Position numbers and translations under genes: made by a program. Below, one piece after another: positions 7,778-14,678 of a stretch of 64,000 bases of DNA. The notes beneath the pieces are model-generated. The model had not been told where the DNA came from and did no database searches. It saw only the letters and a list, made by a program, of their open reading frames with translations. Origin of the DNA: Haliscomenobacter hydrossis DSM 1100 (GTDB lineage: Bacteria; Bacteroidota; Bacteroidia; Chitinophagales; Saprospiraceae); assembly GCF_000212735.1 (NCBI RefSeq), contig NC_015510.1, positions 124,001 through 188,000 on the forward strand. Direction: 5' to 3'. How positions within the stretch are numbered: the first letter of the stretch is position 1; every line of letters begins with the position of its first letter.

Positions 7778-9091
7778 TCAGGCAATTATTTCGCCAAAAA
7801 TATCGTATTCGCTGGCTTCAGCGATGCGTACCTGGGCAAAATCACCGATTCGTGCAAAGTTTTTCTTCGCCGGAACCAATACTTCATTGTCCACTTCGGG
7901 TGAATCCCCTTCGGTACGGCCCACAAAATACCCTCCCTCTTTGCGGTCAAACAAGGTTTTGAAGGTTTTGCCTACTTTCTCAAAATTCTTGCGGGTAGAA
8001 ATTTCCTGCTGGATTTCCATCAAGGCATTTGCACGTTCGGCTTTTACTTCAGCTGGCACATCGTCGTCTACGTCGTAGGCGCGGGTACTTTCTTCGTGTG
8101 AATACTGGAATACGCCCATCCGGTCGAATTCCATTTCCTGCACAAAATCGCACAGTTCCTGAAACTCCTGGTCTGACTCCTGGGGGTAACCGACCAACAT
8201 GGTGGTACGCAGGGTCAGGTTGGGGATTCTCAAACGCGCTTGCTGGATCAATTCCGTGGTTTCTTCTCGAGTGATCTGTCGGCGCATGCGCTCCAAAACG
8301 CTGTTGGAAGCATGCTGCAAAGGCATGTCCAGATAATTACAGATTTCGGGTCGTTCAGCAATCACATCCAGAATTTCCAGCGGGAATTTGCTGGGATAGG
8401 CATAATGCAAACGGATCCATTCGATGCCCTCTACGTCTGCCAATGCGTGCAACAGTCGAGGCAAATCACGCTTTTTGTAAATATCCAGGCCGTAATAAGT
8501 TAATTCCTGGGCGATCAACATGATCTCTTTTACCCCTCGGCGGGCCAGGCTTTGGGCCTCTTTCACCAGTTCTTCGATGGGCCGGGATACATGGCCTCCG
8601 CGCATCAAAGGAATGGCACAAAAGGAACAAGTGCGGTTGCAACCTTCGGATATTTTGAGGTAAGCGTAGTGCATTGGGGTGGTGATCAACCTTTCCCCAA
8701 TCAGCTCATGTTTGTAATCGGCATTCAGTTTGGCCAACAAACCGGGCAATTCCAGGGTACCGAAATAGGCGTCTACTTCGGGAATTTCCAGCTCCAAATC
8801 TTCCTTGTAGCGCTGAGACAAACACCCGGTGACAAAAAGTTTATCGATGCCTCCCGCTTTTTTGACCTCGGCATATTCCAAAATGGTATCGATGGATTCT
8901 TGTTTGGCGAGGTCGATGAAGCCACAGGTATTGATGATCACCACATTGGCATCTTCCTCCTGGCTGTCGTGCACCACATCAAAATCATTGCCCCGCAATT
9001 GGGTGATCAGGTTTTCAGAATCGACCAAATTTTTTGAACAGCCCAGGGTAATCACATTTACCTTATCAGCTTTGAGTGTTCTGGCTTTCAT
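7778..9091 (-). CDS. rimO: Ribosomal protein S12 methylthiotransferase
   Basis: 437 aa, standard length. A radical-SAM enzyme that adds a methylthio group to an Asp of ribosomal protein S12. The N-terminal cluster Cys are in TLGCSKN (18), NTCGF (56) and VTGC (90). The radical-SAM cluster is CNRTCSFC (151, 155, 158). A C-terminal TRAM-like domain follows. The motif NVITLGCSKNLVDSE separates it from MiaB, whose gene is also in the window at 35814. It starts 6 bases after gldC and is probably co-transcribed with it. Confidence 0.95.
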   Translation of the reverse strand: MKARTLKADKVNVITLGCSKNLVDSENLITQLRGNDFDVVHDSQEEDANVVIINTCGFIDLAKQESIDTILEYAEVKKAGGIDKLFVTGCLSQRYKEDLELEIPEVDAYFGTLELPGLLAKLNADYKHELIGERLITTPMHYAYLKISEGCNRTCSFCAIPLMRGGHVSRPIEELVKEAQSLARRGVKEIMLIAQELTYYGLDIYKKRDLPRLLHALADVEGIEWIRLHYAYPSKFPLEILDVIAERPEICNYLDMPLQHASNSVLERMRRQITREETTELIQQARLRIPNLTLRTTMLVGYPQESDQEFQELCDFVQEMEFDRMGVFQYSHEESTRAYDVDDDVPAEVKAERANALMEIQQEISTRKNFEKVGKTFKTLFDRKEGGYFVGRTEGDSPEVDNEVLVPAKKNFARIGDFAQVRIAEASEYDIFGEIIA

Positions 9092-9097
9092 CGGCGG

Positions 9098-9454
9098 TTA
9101 TGGTTGGTCTTTAGAGATGATTTGGGTCTGTTCGCCAAAATATTGTACAAACTTCTGCATGTCGCGGGCGAGATCGGAGTTTTGGGTGGCCCGAAAATAG
9201 GTGTCGGCCATGCCCCGCAAGGTTTGAAAAAAGAAACGATCCATCTCCCCTACTTGCATGTCCTTCACCCAAAGATCAATTTTTATGGTTTCGAGGTGCT
9301 CGCGGTCAAACAGGGAAATCATCATGGCTTTGCTGTCTTGCGTTTCCATTCCCGATGGGTTGTCATCGGCGTCCCAATTGATGCGCACTGGCATGTTTTT
9401 GTCGTCCAGGCCTACTTTGATGCGGATTTCTTTTTCCGTTGCTACTTGATCCAT
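9098..9454 (-). CDS. gldC: Gliding motility protein GldC
   Basis: 118 aa, matching GldC in length and features: EKEIRIKVGLDDKNMPVRINWDADD at the N-terminus (residues 7-31), AMMISLFD near 43, and the C-terminal half with LWVKDMQVGEMDRFFFQTL. GldC is a small cytoplasmic protein associated with gliding and type IX secretion gene sets in Bacteroidota; its exact action is not known. A -7 box (TAATTTTG) lies upstream on the same strand. Confidence 0.85.
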   Translation of the reverse strand: MDQVATEKEIRIKVGLDDKNMPVRINWDADDNPSGMETQDSKAMMISLFDREHLETIKIDLWVKDMQVGEMDRFFFQTLRGMADTYFRATQNSDLARDMQKFVQYFGEQTQIISKDQP

Positions 9455-9477
9455 GTGTGTTTTTTAAAAATCCGCTG

Positions 9478-9485
9478 CAAAATTA
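9478..9485 (-). promoter_or_regulatory. -7 promoter box for gldC-rimO
   Basis: On the minus strand this reads TAATTTTG, a full match to TAnnTTTG, 23 bases before the gldC start codon. No clear -33 TTG was found at the right distance. Confidence 0.5.
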
Positions 9486-9623
9486 ACAATTTAACGAGGC
9501 TTAGGAACAGAAACGAAATAAAAGTGTCCTTTACCCGGGGAACCTTATGCGTTTCTACCCGGTTGATAGAAATGCAATTGCAGCAAAGGATGCAATTAAA
9601 ATGAAAAAAAATTGAATAAACAC

Positions 9624-9655
9624 TTGCGCAAAAAATAACTTTCCCTTTATATTTG
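9624..9655 (+). promoter_or_regulatory. Promoter for the tRNA cluster
   Basis: TTG at 9624-9626, a 21-nt spacer and TATATTTG at 9648-9655 match the Bacteroidota housekeeping consensus. It lies 76 bases before tRNA-Gly(GCC). Confidence 0.7.
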
Positions 9656-9731
9656 CATCCACCAAAGGGCAACCACATAGGGTTGCCTCAACACACACTA
9701 ACTCACACACCCACACATCACACCCATTCTT

Positions 9732-9804
9732 GCGGATGTAGCTCAGCTGGTAGAGCGCAACCTTGCCAAGGTTGAGGTCGCGGGTTCGAATCTCGTCATC
9801 CGCT
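9732..9804 (+). tRNA. tRNA-Gly (anticodon GCC)
   Basis: 73 nt. Acceptor arms GCGGATG/CATCCGC pair perfectly. The anticodon stem CAACC/GGTTG closes a TTGCCAA loop, giving anticodon GCC. The T-loop TTCGAAT is present and the CCA end is not encoded. A strong terminator follows directly, so this tRNA is probably its own transcript. Confidence 0.97.
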
Positions 9805-9805
9805 C

Positions 9806-9831
9806 AAAAGCCCTCTTTTGAGGGCTTTTTT
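9806..9831 (+). terminator. Intrinsic terminator after tRNA-Gly(GCC)
   Basis: Arms AAAAGCCCTC and GAGGGCTTTT around a TTTT loop, running into a T-run. Confidence 0.88.
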
Positions 9832-9840
9832 GTTTGGAAG

Positions 9841-9871
9841 TTGAAGGAGGAATTATTTTTTCATAGATTTG
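9841..9871 (+). promoter_or_regulatory. Promoter for tRNA-Gly(CCC) and tRNA-Leu
   Basis: TTG at 9841-9843, a 20-nt spacer and TAGATTTG at 9864-9871 match the Bacteroidota consensus. No separate promoter is seen before tRNA-Leu. Confidence 0.68.
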
Positions 9872-9933
9872 TGCATACTAAAGTAACCAACAATCTTGTG
9901 CACACCTAAACCTTCACACCCACATACTATCTC

Positions 9934-10006
9934 GCGGAAGTAGCTCAGTTGGTAGAGCATTAGCTTCCCAAGCTGAGGGTCGCGAGTTCGAGTCTCGTCT
10001 TCCGCT
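9934..10006 (+). tRNA. tRNA-Gly (anticodon CCC)
   Basis: 73 nt. Acceptor arms GCGGAAG/CTTCCGC pair perfectly. The loop TTCCCAA gives anticodon CCC, and the T-loop TTCGAGT is present. The three bases after the discriminator happen to read CCA, so the CCA tail may be encoded (to 10009). The sequence is close to the upstream Gly(GCC) gene, consistent with an old duplication. Confidence 0.96.
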
Positions 10007-10020
10007 CCATTTTTTCAAAC

Positions 10021-10040
10021 GCAAAACAAAAGTGTTTTGC
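10021..10040. repeat. Hairpin between tRNA-Gly(CCC) and tRNA-Leu
   Basis: GCAAAAC and GTTTTGC form 7-nt perfect arms around a 6-nt loop with no T-run after. More likely a processing or spacing element than a terminator. Confidence 0.5.
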
Positions 10041-10048
10041 AAACCACC

Positions 10049-10363
10049 GCCCAGATGGTGGAATCGGTAGACACGCAGGACTTAAAGCAATTTGAGTGCT
10101 CAAGGGGAAATCCTTGATGTAGAATCCCTCAAATTCGGGGAAACCTTTTTCCTAATTCAGTAGGAATGGCAATCCCGAGCCAAGTTTCGATTTTGGTCGA
10201 AAAAGGTGTAGAGACTAGATGGGGGACACCTAAGGAATTTGCTCTAAGGTGAAGGGATAGTCCAGACCACAAATGCTGCTTAGGTAGCTCGCGGCGAAAG
10301 TCGTAGTTGGTAAGAAAATCCTGTGGCCATCCGGCCGTGCGGGTTCGAGTCCCGCTCCGGGCA
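10049..10363 (+). tRNA. tRNA-Leu (anticodon UAA), split by a group I intron
   Basis: Exon 1 is 10049-10083 and exon 2 is 10315-10363. Joined, they give an 84-nt class II tRNA: anticodon stem CAGGA/TCCTG closing the loop CTTAAAA (anticodon TAA), a long variable arm GGCC-ATCC-GGCC, T stem GCGGG/CCCGC and discriminator A. The split falls between the first and second anticodon bases, the position of the cyanobacterial and plastid tRNA-Leu introns. The acceptor stem GCCCAGA/TCCGGGC has one A-C mismatch at pair 5-68. CCA is not encoded. Confidence 0.95.
10084..10314 (+). ncRNA. Group I self-splicing intron in tRNA-Leu(UAA)
   Basis: 231 nt, no open reading frame. Core elements are in the right order: P region AAATTCGGGGAAACC (10131), Q region AATCCCGAGCCAAG (10171), R region GTGTAGAGACTAGATGG (10206) and S region AAGGGATAGTCC (10252). 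P4 pairs TTCGGG with CCCGAG, P5 pairs CCTTTTTCCTA with TAGGAATGG, P6 includes TTTCGA/TCGAAA, and P7 pairs GACTA with TAGTC. The 5' exon ends in T, which can form the splice-site U-G pair with GAG at 10094, and the intron ends in G. This is the subgroup IC3-like architecture. Confidence 0.92.
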
Positions 10364-10366
10364 CGA

Positions 10367-10400
10367 AACTTCTGTCATGAGAATTGGCAGAAGTTTTTTT
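10367..10400 (+). terminator. Intrinsic terminator after tRNA-Leu
   Basis: Arms AACTTCTG and CAGAAGTT, followed by a run of T. It begins 4 bases after the tRNA end. Confidence 0.85.
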
Positions 10401-10458
10401 ATTTCTCGTGGTTTTCAAAACCTTTGGCATCCTCCCTCGTTCAAATGGGAAAACTTCC

Positions 10459-11064
10459 ATGAAAAAGCCCATTCTCCTGTTTTTCTTCAGTTTGTTAGTG
10501 AGTTTTGCCTTCACCCAATCTACCCTCTTCTCCCCCATCCACGAATCCCGCCTCGACAAGCAACGCAAAGGTATGCTGGTACTCGGCAGCTGGGCACTGG
10601 GCAATATGGCCCTCGGTGCAATCCGCCTCGGGCAAACTACAGGTGAAAATCGCGCTTTTCAACAAATGCAAATCGGTTGGGGAGCGGTTAACCTGGGCAT
10701 CGCTACTTTGGGCTATCTGGGTACCATGCACACCGACTACAGCAGTTGGGACACCTACCGTAGCGTGCAGGAGCACTACAAAATACAAAAAATCCTCTTG
10801 TTCAACGCCGGATTGGATGTGGGCTACATGCTGGGGGGAGCATACTTGCTGGAACGTGGTCAGCGTGATGTTAAAAATGCCGAACGGCTGCGCGGCTTTG
10901 GGCGCTCCATCCTGATCCAGGGGGCATTTTTGTTCGTATTTGACCTTTCACTACATGCCATCCTGGCCAACGACAACCCCAAGCTCAAGTCCATTTTGAG
11001 TCAGAGCAGCATTGGGTTTTCGCCCAATCAGGTGCAACTGCACATTGCTTTGAACAAACCTTGA
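10459..11064 (+). CDS. Secreted or membrane protein of unknown function
   Basis: 201 aa from the ATG at 10459, which opens a clean signal peptide (MKKPILLFFFSLLVSFAFTQ). A longer frame begins inside the tRNA terminator and was rejected. The mature part has Gly-rich hydrophobic stretches (GSWALGNMALGAIRLG, NLGIATLGYLG, VGYMLGGAYLLERG, GAFLFVFDLSLHAIL), suggesting several membrane helices or a compact membrane domain. Small proteins of this look occur in Bacteroidota without assigned function. Confidence 0.7.
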   Translation: MKKPILLFFFSLLVSFAFTQSTLFSPIHESRLDKQRKGMLVLGSWALGNMALGAIRLGQTTGENRAFQQMQIGWGAVNLGIATLGYLGTMHTDYSSWDTYRSVQEHYKIQKILLFNAGLDVGYMLGGAYLLERGQRDVKNAERLRGFGRSILIQGAFLFVFDLSLHAILANDNPKLKSILSQSSIGFSPNQVQLHIALNKP

Positions 11065-11079
11065 TTTAGCTTACCTTTG
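11049..11079 (+). promoter_or_regulatory. Promoter for the esterase gene
   Basis: TTTG at 11049-11052, a 19-nt spacer and TACCTTTG at 11072-11079, a near-ideal Bacteroidota promoter. The -33 element lies inside the end of the upstream gene. Confidence 0.72.
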
Positions 11080-11108
11080 CGACGCCTTTTATCAACTCGA
11101 CACCAAGA

Positions 11109-11972
11109 ATGAACATCCTGCTATTGATAATTTTAAGCACCATGAGTGGCATAACTGCACGGAATAAAAAGGCTTTTGCCCAAAGTTTGGCTACTCCCCA
11201 CCATTTTCAGGAGAGTACAGCGGCGGCAAACGTCAAAATCCTTGCGACCGACTTCGAGATCCCCCAACTCCAGCGCAAACGCCGCATTTGGGTGTACCTG
11301 CCCCTCGACTACGAGCAAGGCAAAAAGCGCTACCCCGTTTTGTACATGCAGGATGGCCAAAACCTCTTTGACGCCAAAACCAGCTTTGCGGGTGAATGGC
11401 GCGTTGATGAAACCCTCAACAACCTGGCCCAAACGCAAAATAAATCCTGCATTGTGGTCGGCATCGACAACGGTTCTGAAAAACGCATGGGCGAATACGC
11501 GCCCTGGGATCACCCCCGTTTTGGCAAAGGAGAAGGTGTGGCTTACACTAAGTTTATGGTAGAAACACTCAAACCCTACATCGATAAAAACTTCAGGACT
11601 TTAAAAGGCCCGGAATCTACCGCTGTCATAGGTTCATCGATGGGGGGACTGATCGCTTTTTATGCTGCGCTGGAATACCCGGAGGTATTTGGGCGAGCCG
11701 GGGTGTTTTCTCCCTCTTTTTGGCATTCCGAAGCCGCTTTTGAATTCGCCAAAACCAAAGGGCCCGAGGCCAAAAAACTCAAAATCTATATGTTTACTGG
11801 CGCGCTGGAAGGTAAGGCTGAGATGGTTGCCCCGATGGAGCGTATGGCTAAAATTTTGAAAGAAGCCGGGTTTACCAAGCGCAGATTGTATACCGCGCTG
11901 CCTAAAGATGGCAATCACAGCGAAGCATTTTGGGCCAGAGAGTTTGAGGGGGCGTATTCTTGGCTATTTTGA
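11109..11972 (+). CDS. Exported esterase-D-type alpha/beta hydrolase
   Basis: 287 aa. Alpha/beta-hydrolase of the enterochelin-esterase/esterase D type. RRIWVYLPLDYEQGKKRYPVLYMQDGQNLFD spans residues 58-88 and is typical of the family. The nucleophile elbow is GSSMGG with Ser at about 177, the His is in DGNHSEAFW near 270, and an acidic residue lies between. An N-terminal hydrophobic stretch (MNILLLIILSTMSGITA) suggests export. The ester substrate is unknown. Confidence 0.85.
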   Translation: MNILLLIILSTMSGITARNKKAFAQSLATPHHFQESTAAANVKILATDFEIPQLQRKRRIWVYLPLDYEQGKKRYPVLYMQDGQNLFDAKTSFAGEWRVDETLNNLAQTQNKSCIVVGIDNGSEKRMGEYAPWDHPRFGKGEGVAYTKFMVETLKPYIDKNFRTLKGPESTAVIGSSMGGLIAFYAALEYPEVFGRAGVFSPSFWHSEAAFEFAKTKGPEAKKLKIYMFTGALEGKAEMVAPMERMAKILKEAGFTKRRLYTALPKDGNHSEAFWAREFEGAYSWLF

Positions 11973-11979
11973 GTTTGTT

Positions 11980-13332
11980 TCATCCCAAAAACACCTGATA
12001 TACCCCGTACACACCCACGCCCAAAATAGCCAGAATGCTGATCCAAAACAATACATCAGAGGGCCAGGACACATCAAACTTCCCGGTACTGCAGCGGTAA
12101 CGGAAGTACCAGGTGGCATATACGACCATAATCAACAATACCGACCCCGCGATGCCGCCACTGAGGACCATAATCAAGGGCAATTTGATAAAAATAAACA
12201 GCGCAGCCCAAATCAAAGGGAAGATCCAGGACAAGATGGCAATGCTGCGCTGACGTTGTTTTACATCATAAAAATCAATCCAGCCGAACTGGCTGAACAT
12301 ATCACTGAACAAACGTCCCCAGCCCGCCAGCGCTGAAAACAGGGTGGAATACAGCACAAAAAAGGCACCGACCATAAAAAATACCCGTGCCCATGGCCCC
12401 AAACTTTCCGTAAAAATACTGGACAATACCTCCAACAATTGATAACCTTCGGGAACCACCTGACGGGTATGCAAGATGGCTGCGCCCAGGATAAAAAAGG
12501 CTGCCGTAACCGTGGTATAGAGTACCATGCTGCAAATGGCATCGGTGTTCATCACCTGGATCCAGCCACGAGCTCTTGCTTCCCACTCAGCAGAATCGTC
12601 GCGTGGGCCTGTATGGGCAGCGTACCCTTTTTCCAAACACCAATAGTTGTAATAAATGATTTCTTCGCCACCGATCCCGGTAATCCCGAACGCACCAAAA
12701 GCGTAAATGACCGCCGAAGCAGGCAAACTAAAAGAAAGTCCCGTTGCCAGCTGATTCCAAGACAATGCGTAGGGGGTGTATTGCAGGAAAAATACCGCTG
12801 CAATGGCAAAGAGTGTAAAACCCGTAATCAAAATCAAAGAAGTTTTTTCAATAAATCCATAATACCCCCGATACACCAACAGCGAGGTTAAAGGCGCCAT
12901 GATCAAAGCCCATGTCGCGACCGACACCTGAGGCAGCATCATGTACATCACCAGCGCTACTCCACCAATGATGCCACCCATTTGAATCAGTTTGATCAAC
13001 ATGATGAGGAAATACAACACCACCGTCCAGCGGGCTTTGCCAATGCGCGGCCCAGGCAACATATCCAGGGTTTGCATCGCGGTTTGCCCGGTCAAAATGG
13101 TGTGTTTGGCAAATTGAACTTGCACGGCTACCTTGACCAAACAACTGAGGATAATGACCCAAAAAGCCACAAACCCGGCTTTGGCTCCCAGCGCAGTGGT
13201 GGCAATCAATTCGCCTGAACCAACAATGGCAGCGGAAAGTATAAAGCCTGGCCCCAAGTGTTTCAAACGCTGCGCGAATGAAACTGGAGGCTCCTGAATG
13301 GCATCAACACGGAGTAGGTATGGATCTGACAT
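11980..13332 (-). CDS. Nramp-superfamily transporter with atypical substrate-site motifs
   Basis: 450 aa with about 11 membrane helices, clearly of the Nramp/LeuT fold family (GPGFILSAAIVGSGELIATT in helix 1). Classical Mn/Fe Nramps carry DPGN in helix 1 and an Ala-x-x-Met motif in helix 6. Here helix 1 has VGSGELI at 37-43 and helix 6 has GIGGEEIIYY at 219-228, so the usual metal ligands Asp, Asn and Met are missing and a Glu pair appears instead. The substrate is therefore probably not the usual Mn/Fe, or is bound differently. It ends 7 bases from the convergent esterase gene. Confidence 0.85.
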   Translation of the reverse strand: MSDPYLLRVDAIQEPPVSFAQRLKHLGPGFILSAAIVGSGELIATTALGAKAGFVAFWVIILSCLVKVAVQVQFAKHTILTGQTAMQTLDMLPGPRIGKARWTVVLYFLIMLIKLIQMGGIIGGVALVMYMMLPQVSVATWALIMAPLTSLLVYRGYYGFIEKTSLILITGFTLFAIAAVFFLQYTPYALSWNQLATGLSFSLPASAVIYAFGAFGITGIGGEEIIYYNYWCLEKGYAAHTGPRDDSAEWEARARGWIQVMNTDAICSMVLYTTVTAAFFILGAAILHTRQVVPEGYQLLEVLSSIFTESLGPWARVFFMVGAFFVLYSTLFSALAGWGRLFSDMFSQFGWIDFYDVKQRQRSIAILSWIFPLIWAALFIFIKLPLIMVLSGGIAGSVLLIMVVYATWYFRYRCSTGKFDVSWPSDVLFWISILAILGVGVYGVYQVFLG

Positions 13333-13377
13333 GCCTTAAAAATAAATAAAATCAACAGGCTTTTGAAAAATGCTTTC

Positions 13378-13385
13378 TATGTTTG
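13378..13385 (+). promoter_or_regulatory. -7 box for the cyclophilin gene
   Basis: TATGTTTG, a full TAnnTTTG match 17 bases before ATG 13403. It lies inside a possible 5' extension of the reading frame and so argues for the downstream start. Confidence 0.55.
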
Positions 13386-13402
13386 CAAAAAATATCCGCT
13401 TT

Positions 13403-13882
13403 ATGCAACAATGGTCTACTCCACCTGCCATGCAGATCGACACAACGAAATCTTACGTGGCCACCCTCAGTACCGATAAAGGCGACATCGTGATTCAACT
13501 TTTCCCTGAACATGCCCCCAAAACGGTCAACAATTTTGTTTTTTTGGCCAGCCAAGGATTTTATGATGGCATCACGTTTCACCGCGTGATCAGCAATTTT
13601 ATGATCCAGGGCGGCGACCCAACCGGGACTGGCCGTGGCGGTGCTGGTTACAAATTTGCGGATGAATTCGCCGGAAACCCTTTGACCCACACTGCTGGTG
13701 CCTTGTCGATGGCCAATGCTGGCCCGAACAGCAACGGCAGCCAATTTTTCATCACCCACTCGCCTCAGCCCCACCTCAATGGCAAACACACCGTGTTTGG
13801 CCAGGTCAAGGAAGGCCAGGAAGTGGTGGATACCATCCGCCAGGGAGATAAGATTGTAAAAGTGAGCATTGTGGAAGGGTGA
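13403..13882 (+). CDS. Cyclophilin-type peptidyl-prolyl isomerase
   Basis: 159 aa. Cytoplasmic cyclophilin that interconverts cis and trans proline bonds. Conserved active-site segments are [17 protein letters not shown] (Arg and Phe), [19 protein letters not shown] and [12 protein letters not shown]. The start at 13403 ([13 protein letters not shown]) matches the usual N-terminus of this bacterial group; an ATG at 13370 lies upstream of a promoter box and is less likely. No signal peptide. Confidence 0.93.
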   Translation: MQQWSTPPAMQIDTTKSYVATLSTDKGDIVIQLFPEHAPKTVNNFVFLASQGFYDGITFHRVISNFMIQGGDPTGTGRGGAGYKFADEFAGNPLTHTAGALSMANAGPNSNGSQFFITHSPQPHLNGKHTVFGQVKEGQEVVDTIRQGDKIVKVSIVEG

Positions 13883-13894
13883 TTCCAATATTTG

Positions 13895-13980
13895 AATGAC
13901 GAATTTCTCGAATGACGAGTGACGAATAATCGCCTGTGTATAGCATTATTCGTAACTCGTTATTCGAAAAATTCGTCATT
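13895..13980. repeat. Large intergenic palindrome, AATGACGAATTT word
   Basis: 86 bp between two convergent genes. Outer arms AATGACGAATTT and AAATTCGTCATT pair, and the inner parts (TCGAAT-ACGAGT-ACGAATAAT and complements) pair with single mismatches. The arms are built from repeats of the word GACGAAT/GACGAGT. It may end both transcripts. Confidence 0.82.
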
Positions 13981-13985
13981 ATCAT

Positions 13986-14678
13986 TTATTTCTTTTTCCT
14001 CAACAGTCTTTCCTCTACTGCATCCCGATATGCTGCGGCCAGTGGTACCGTATGTTTACCCAAAGTCAATTGGTGCTTTTCAATTTTTTGAACCGCTTCG
14101 AGGGCAACAATGTAAGACTTATGAACTCTGACAAAACGCTCGGGTGGCAGGATGGAGAGCATTTCTGCTACCGTCATACGGGTGGTAATTCGACGTTGAT
14201 GTTCATGGATAAATAAAAGATTGGTATCCGACTGGATGTACAGCACTTCATCCAGGTTTACCCGCACCCAATCGTATCCTTCTTTGACAAAAATACTGGA
14301 CTCCTCCTCGTTTGGTTTGTTAGCCACCAGTTCCAGTACTCGATTACAAGCTTGCAAAAAGCGACCAAAACCAAAAGGTTTGAGCAAATAATCCAGTGCC
14401 TTCAGGTCAAATCCTTCCAGGGCAAATTCGGCGTGGGCGGTCGTAAAAATGACCTGTACTTTTTCAAGTTGAATCAAGCGGGCGAAATCCGTACCCAGCA
14501 TATCGGGCATTTGGATGTCTAAAAAAATCAACTGGATAGGTTCCGCATGCAAATATGCCAGGGCATCCGCAGTGCTATAAAATACCTTTTTAAGCTGCAC
14601 AAAAGGCACTTTAGCGGCATAACGTTCCAGTACTTCGAGTGCAGAAGGTTCATCGTCGATCGCGATGGCATTGATCAT
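13986..14678 (-). CDS. LytTR-family response regulator
   Basis: 230 aa. Receiver domain at the N-terminus with the acidic pair DD at 8-9 and phospho-acceptor Asp about 54 in LIFLDIQMPD, then a LytTR DNA-binding domain (VRVNLDEVLYIQSD, then FVRVHKSYIVAL). It should be phosphorylated by the histidine kinase encoded just upstream, with which it shares a 4-bp ATGA overlap. The target genes are unknown; the operon also encodes two secreted proteins, which may be its sensed or controlled partners. Confidence 0.93.
   Translation of the reverse strand: MINAIAIDDEPSALEVLERYAAKVPFVQLKKVFYSTADALAYLHAEPIQLIFLDIQMPDMLGTDFARLIQLEKVQVIFTTAHAEFALEGFDLKALDYLLKPFGFGRFLQACNRVLELVANKPNEEESSIFVKEGYDWVRVNLDEVLYIQSDTNLLFIHEHQRRITTRMTVAEMLSILPPERFVRVHKSYIVALEAVQKIEKHQLTLGKHTVPLAAAYRDAVEERLLRKKK

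Noticed and set aside
8029-9200. Several plus-strand reading frames across rimO
   Set aside because: They are antisense shadows of rimO with no motifs, ribosome sites or promoters.
13986-14678. Quorum-sensing (AgrA-type) regulator from the LytTR domain
   Set aside because: No peptide precursor or exporter gene is nearby; LytTR regulators have many roles.
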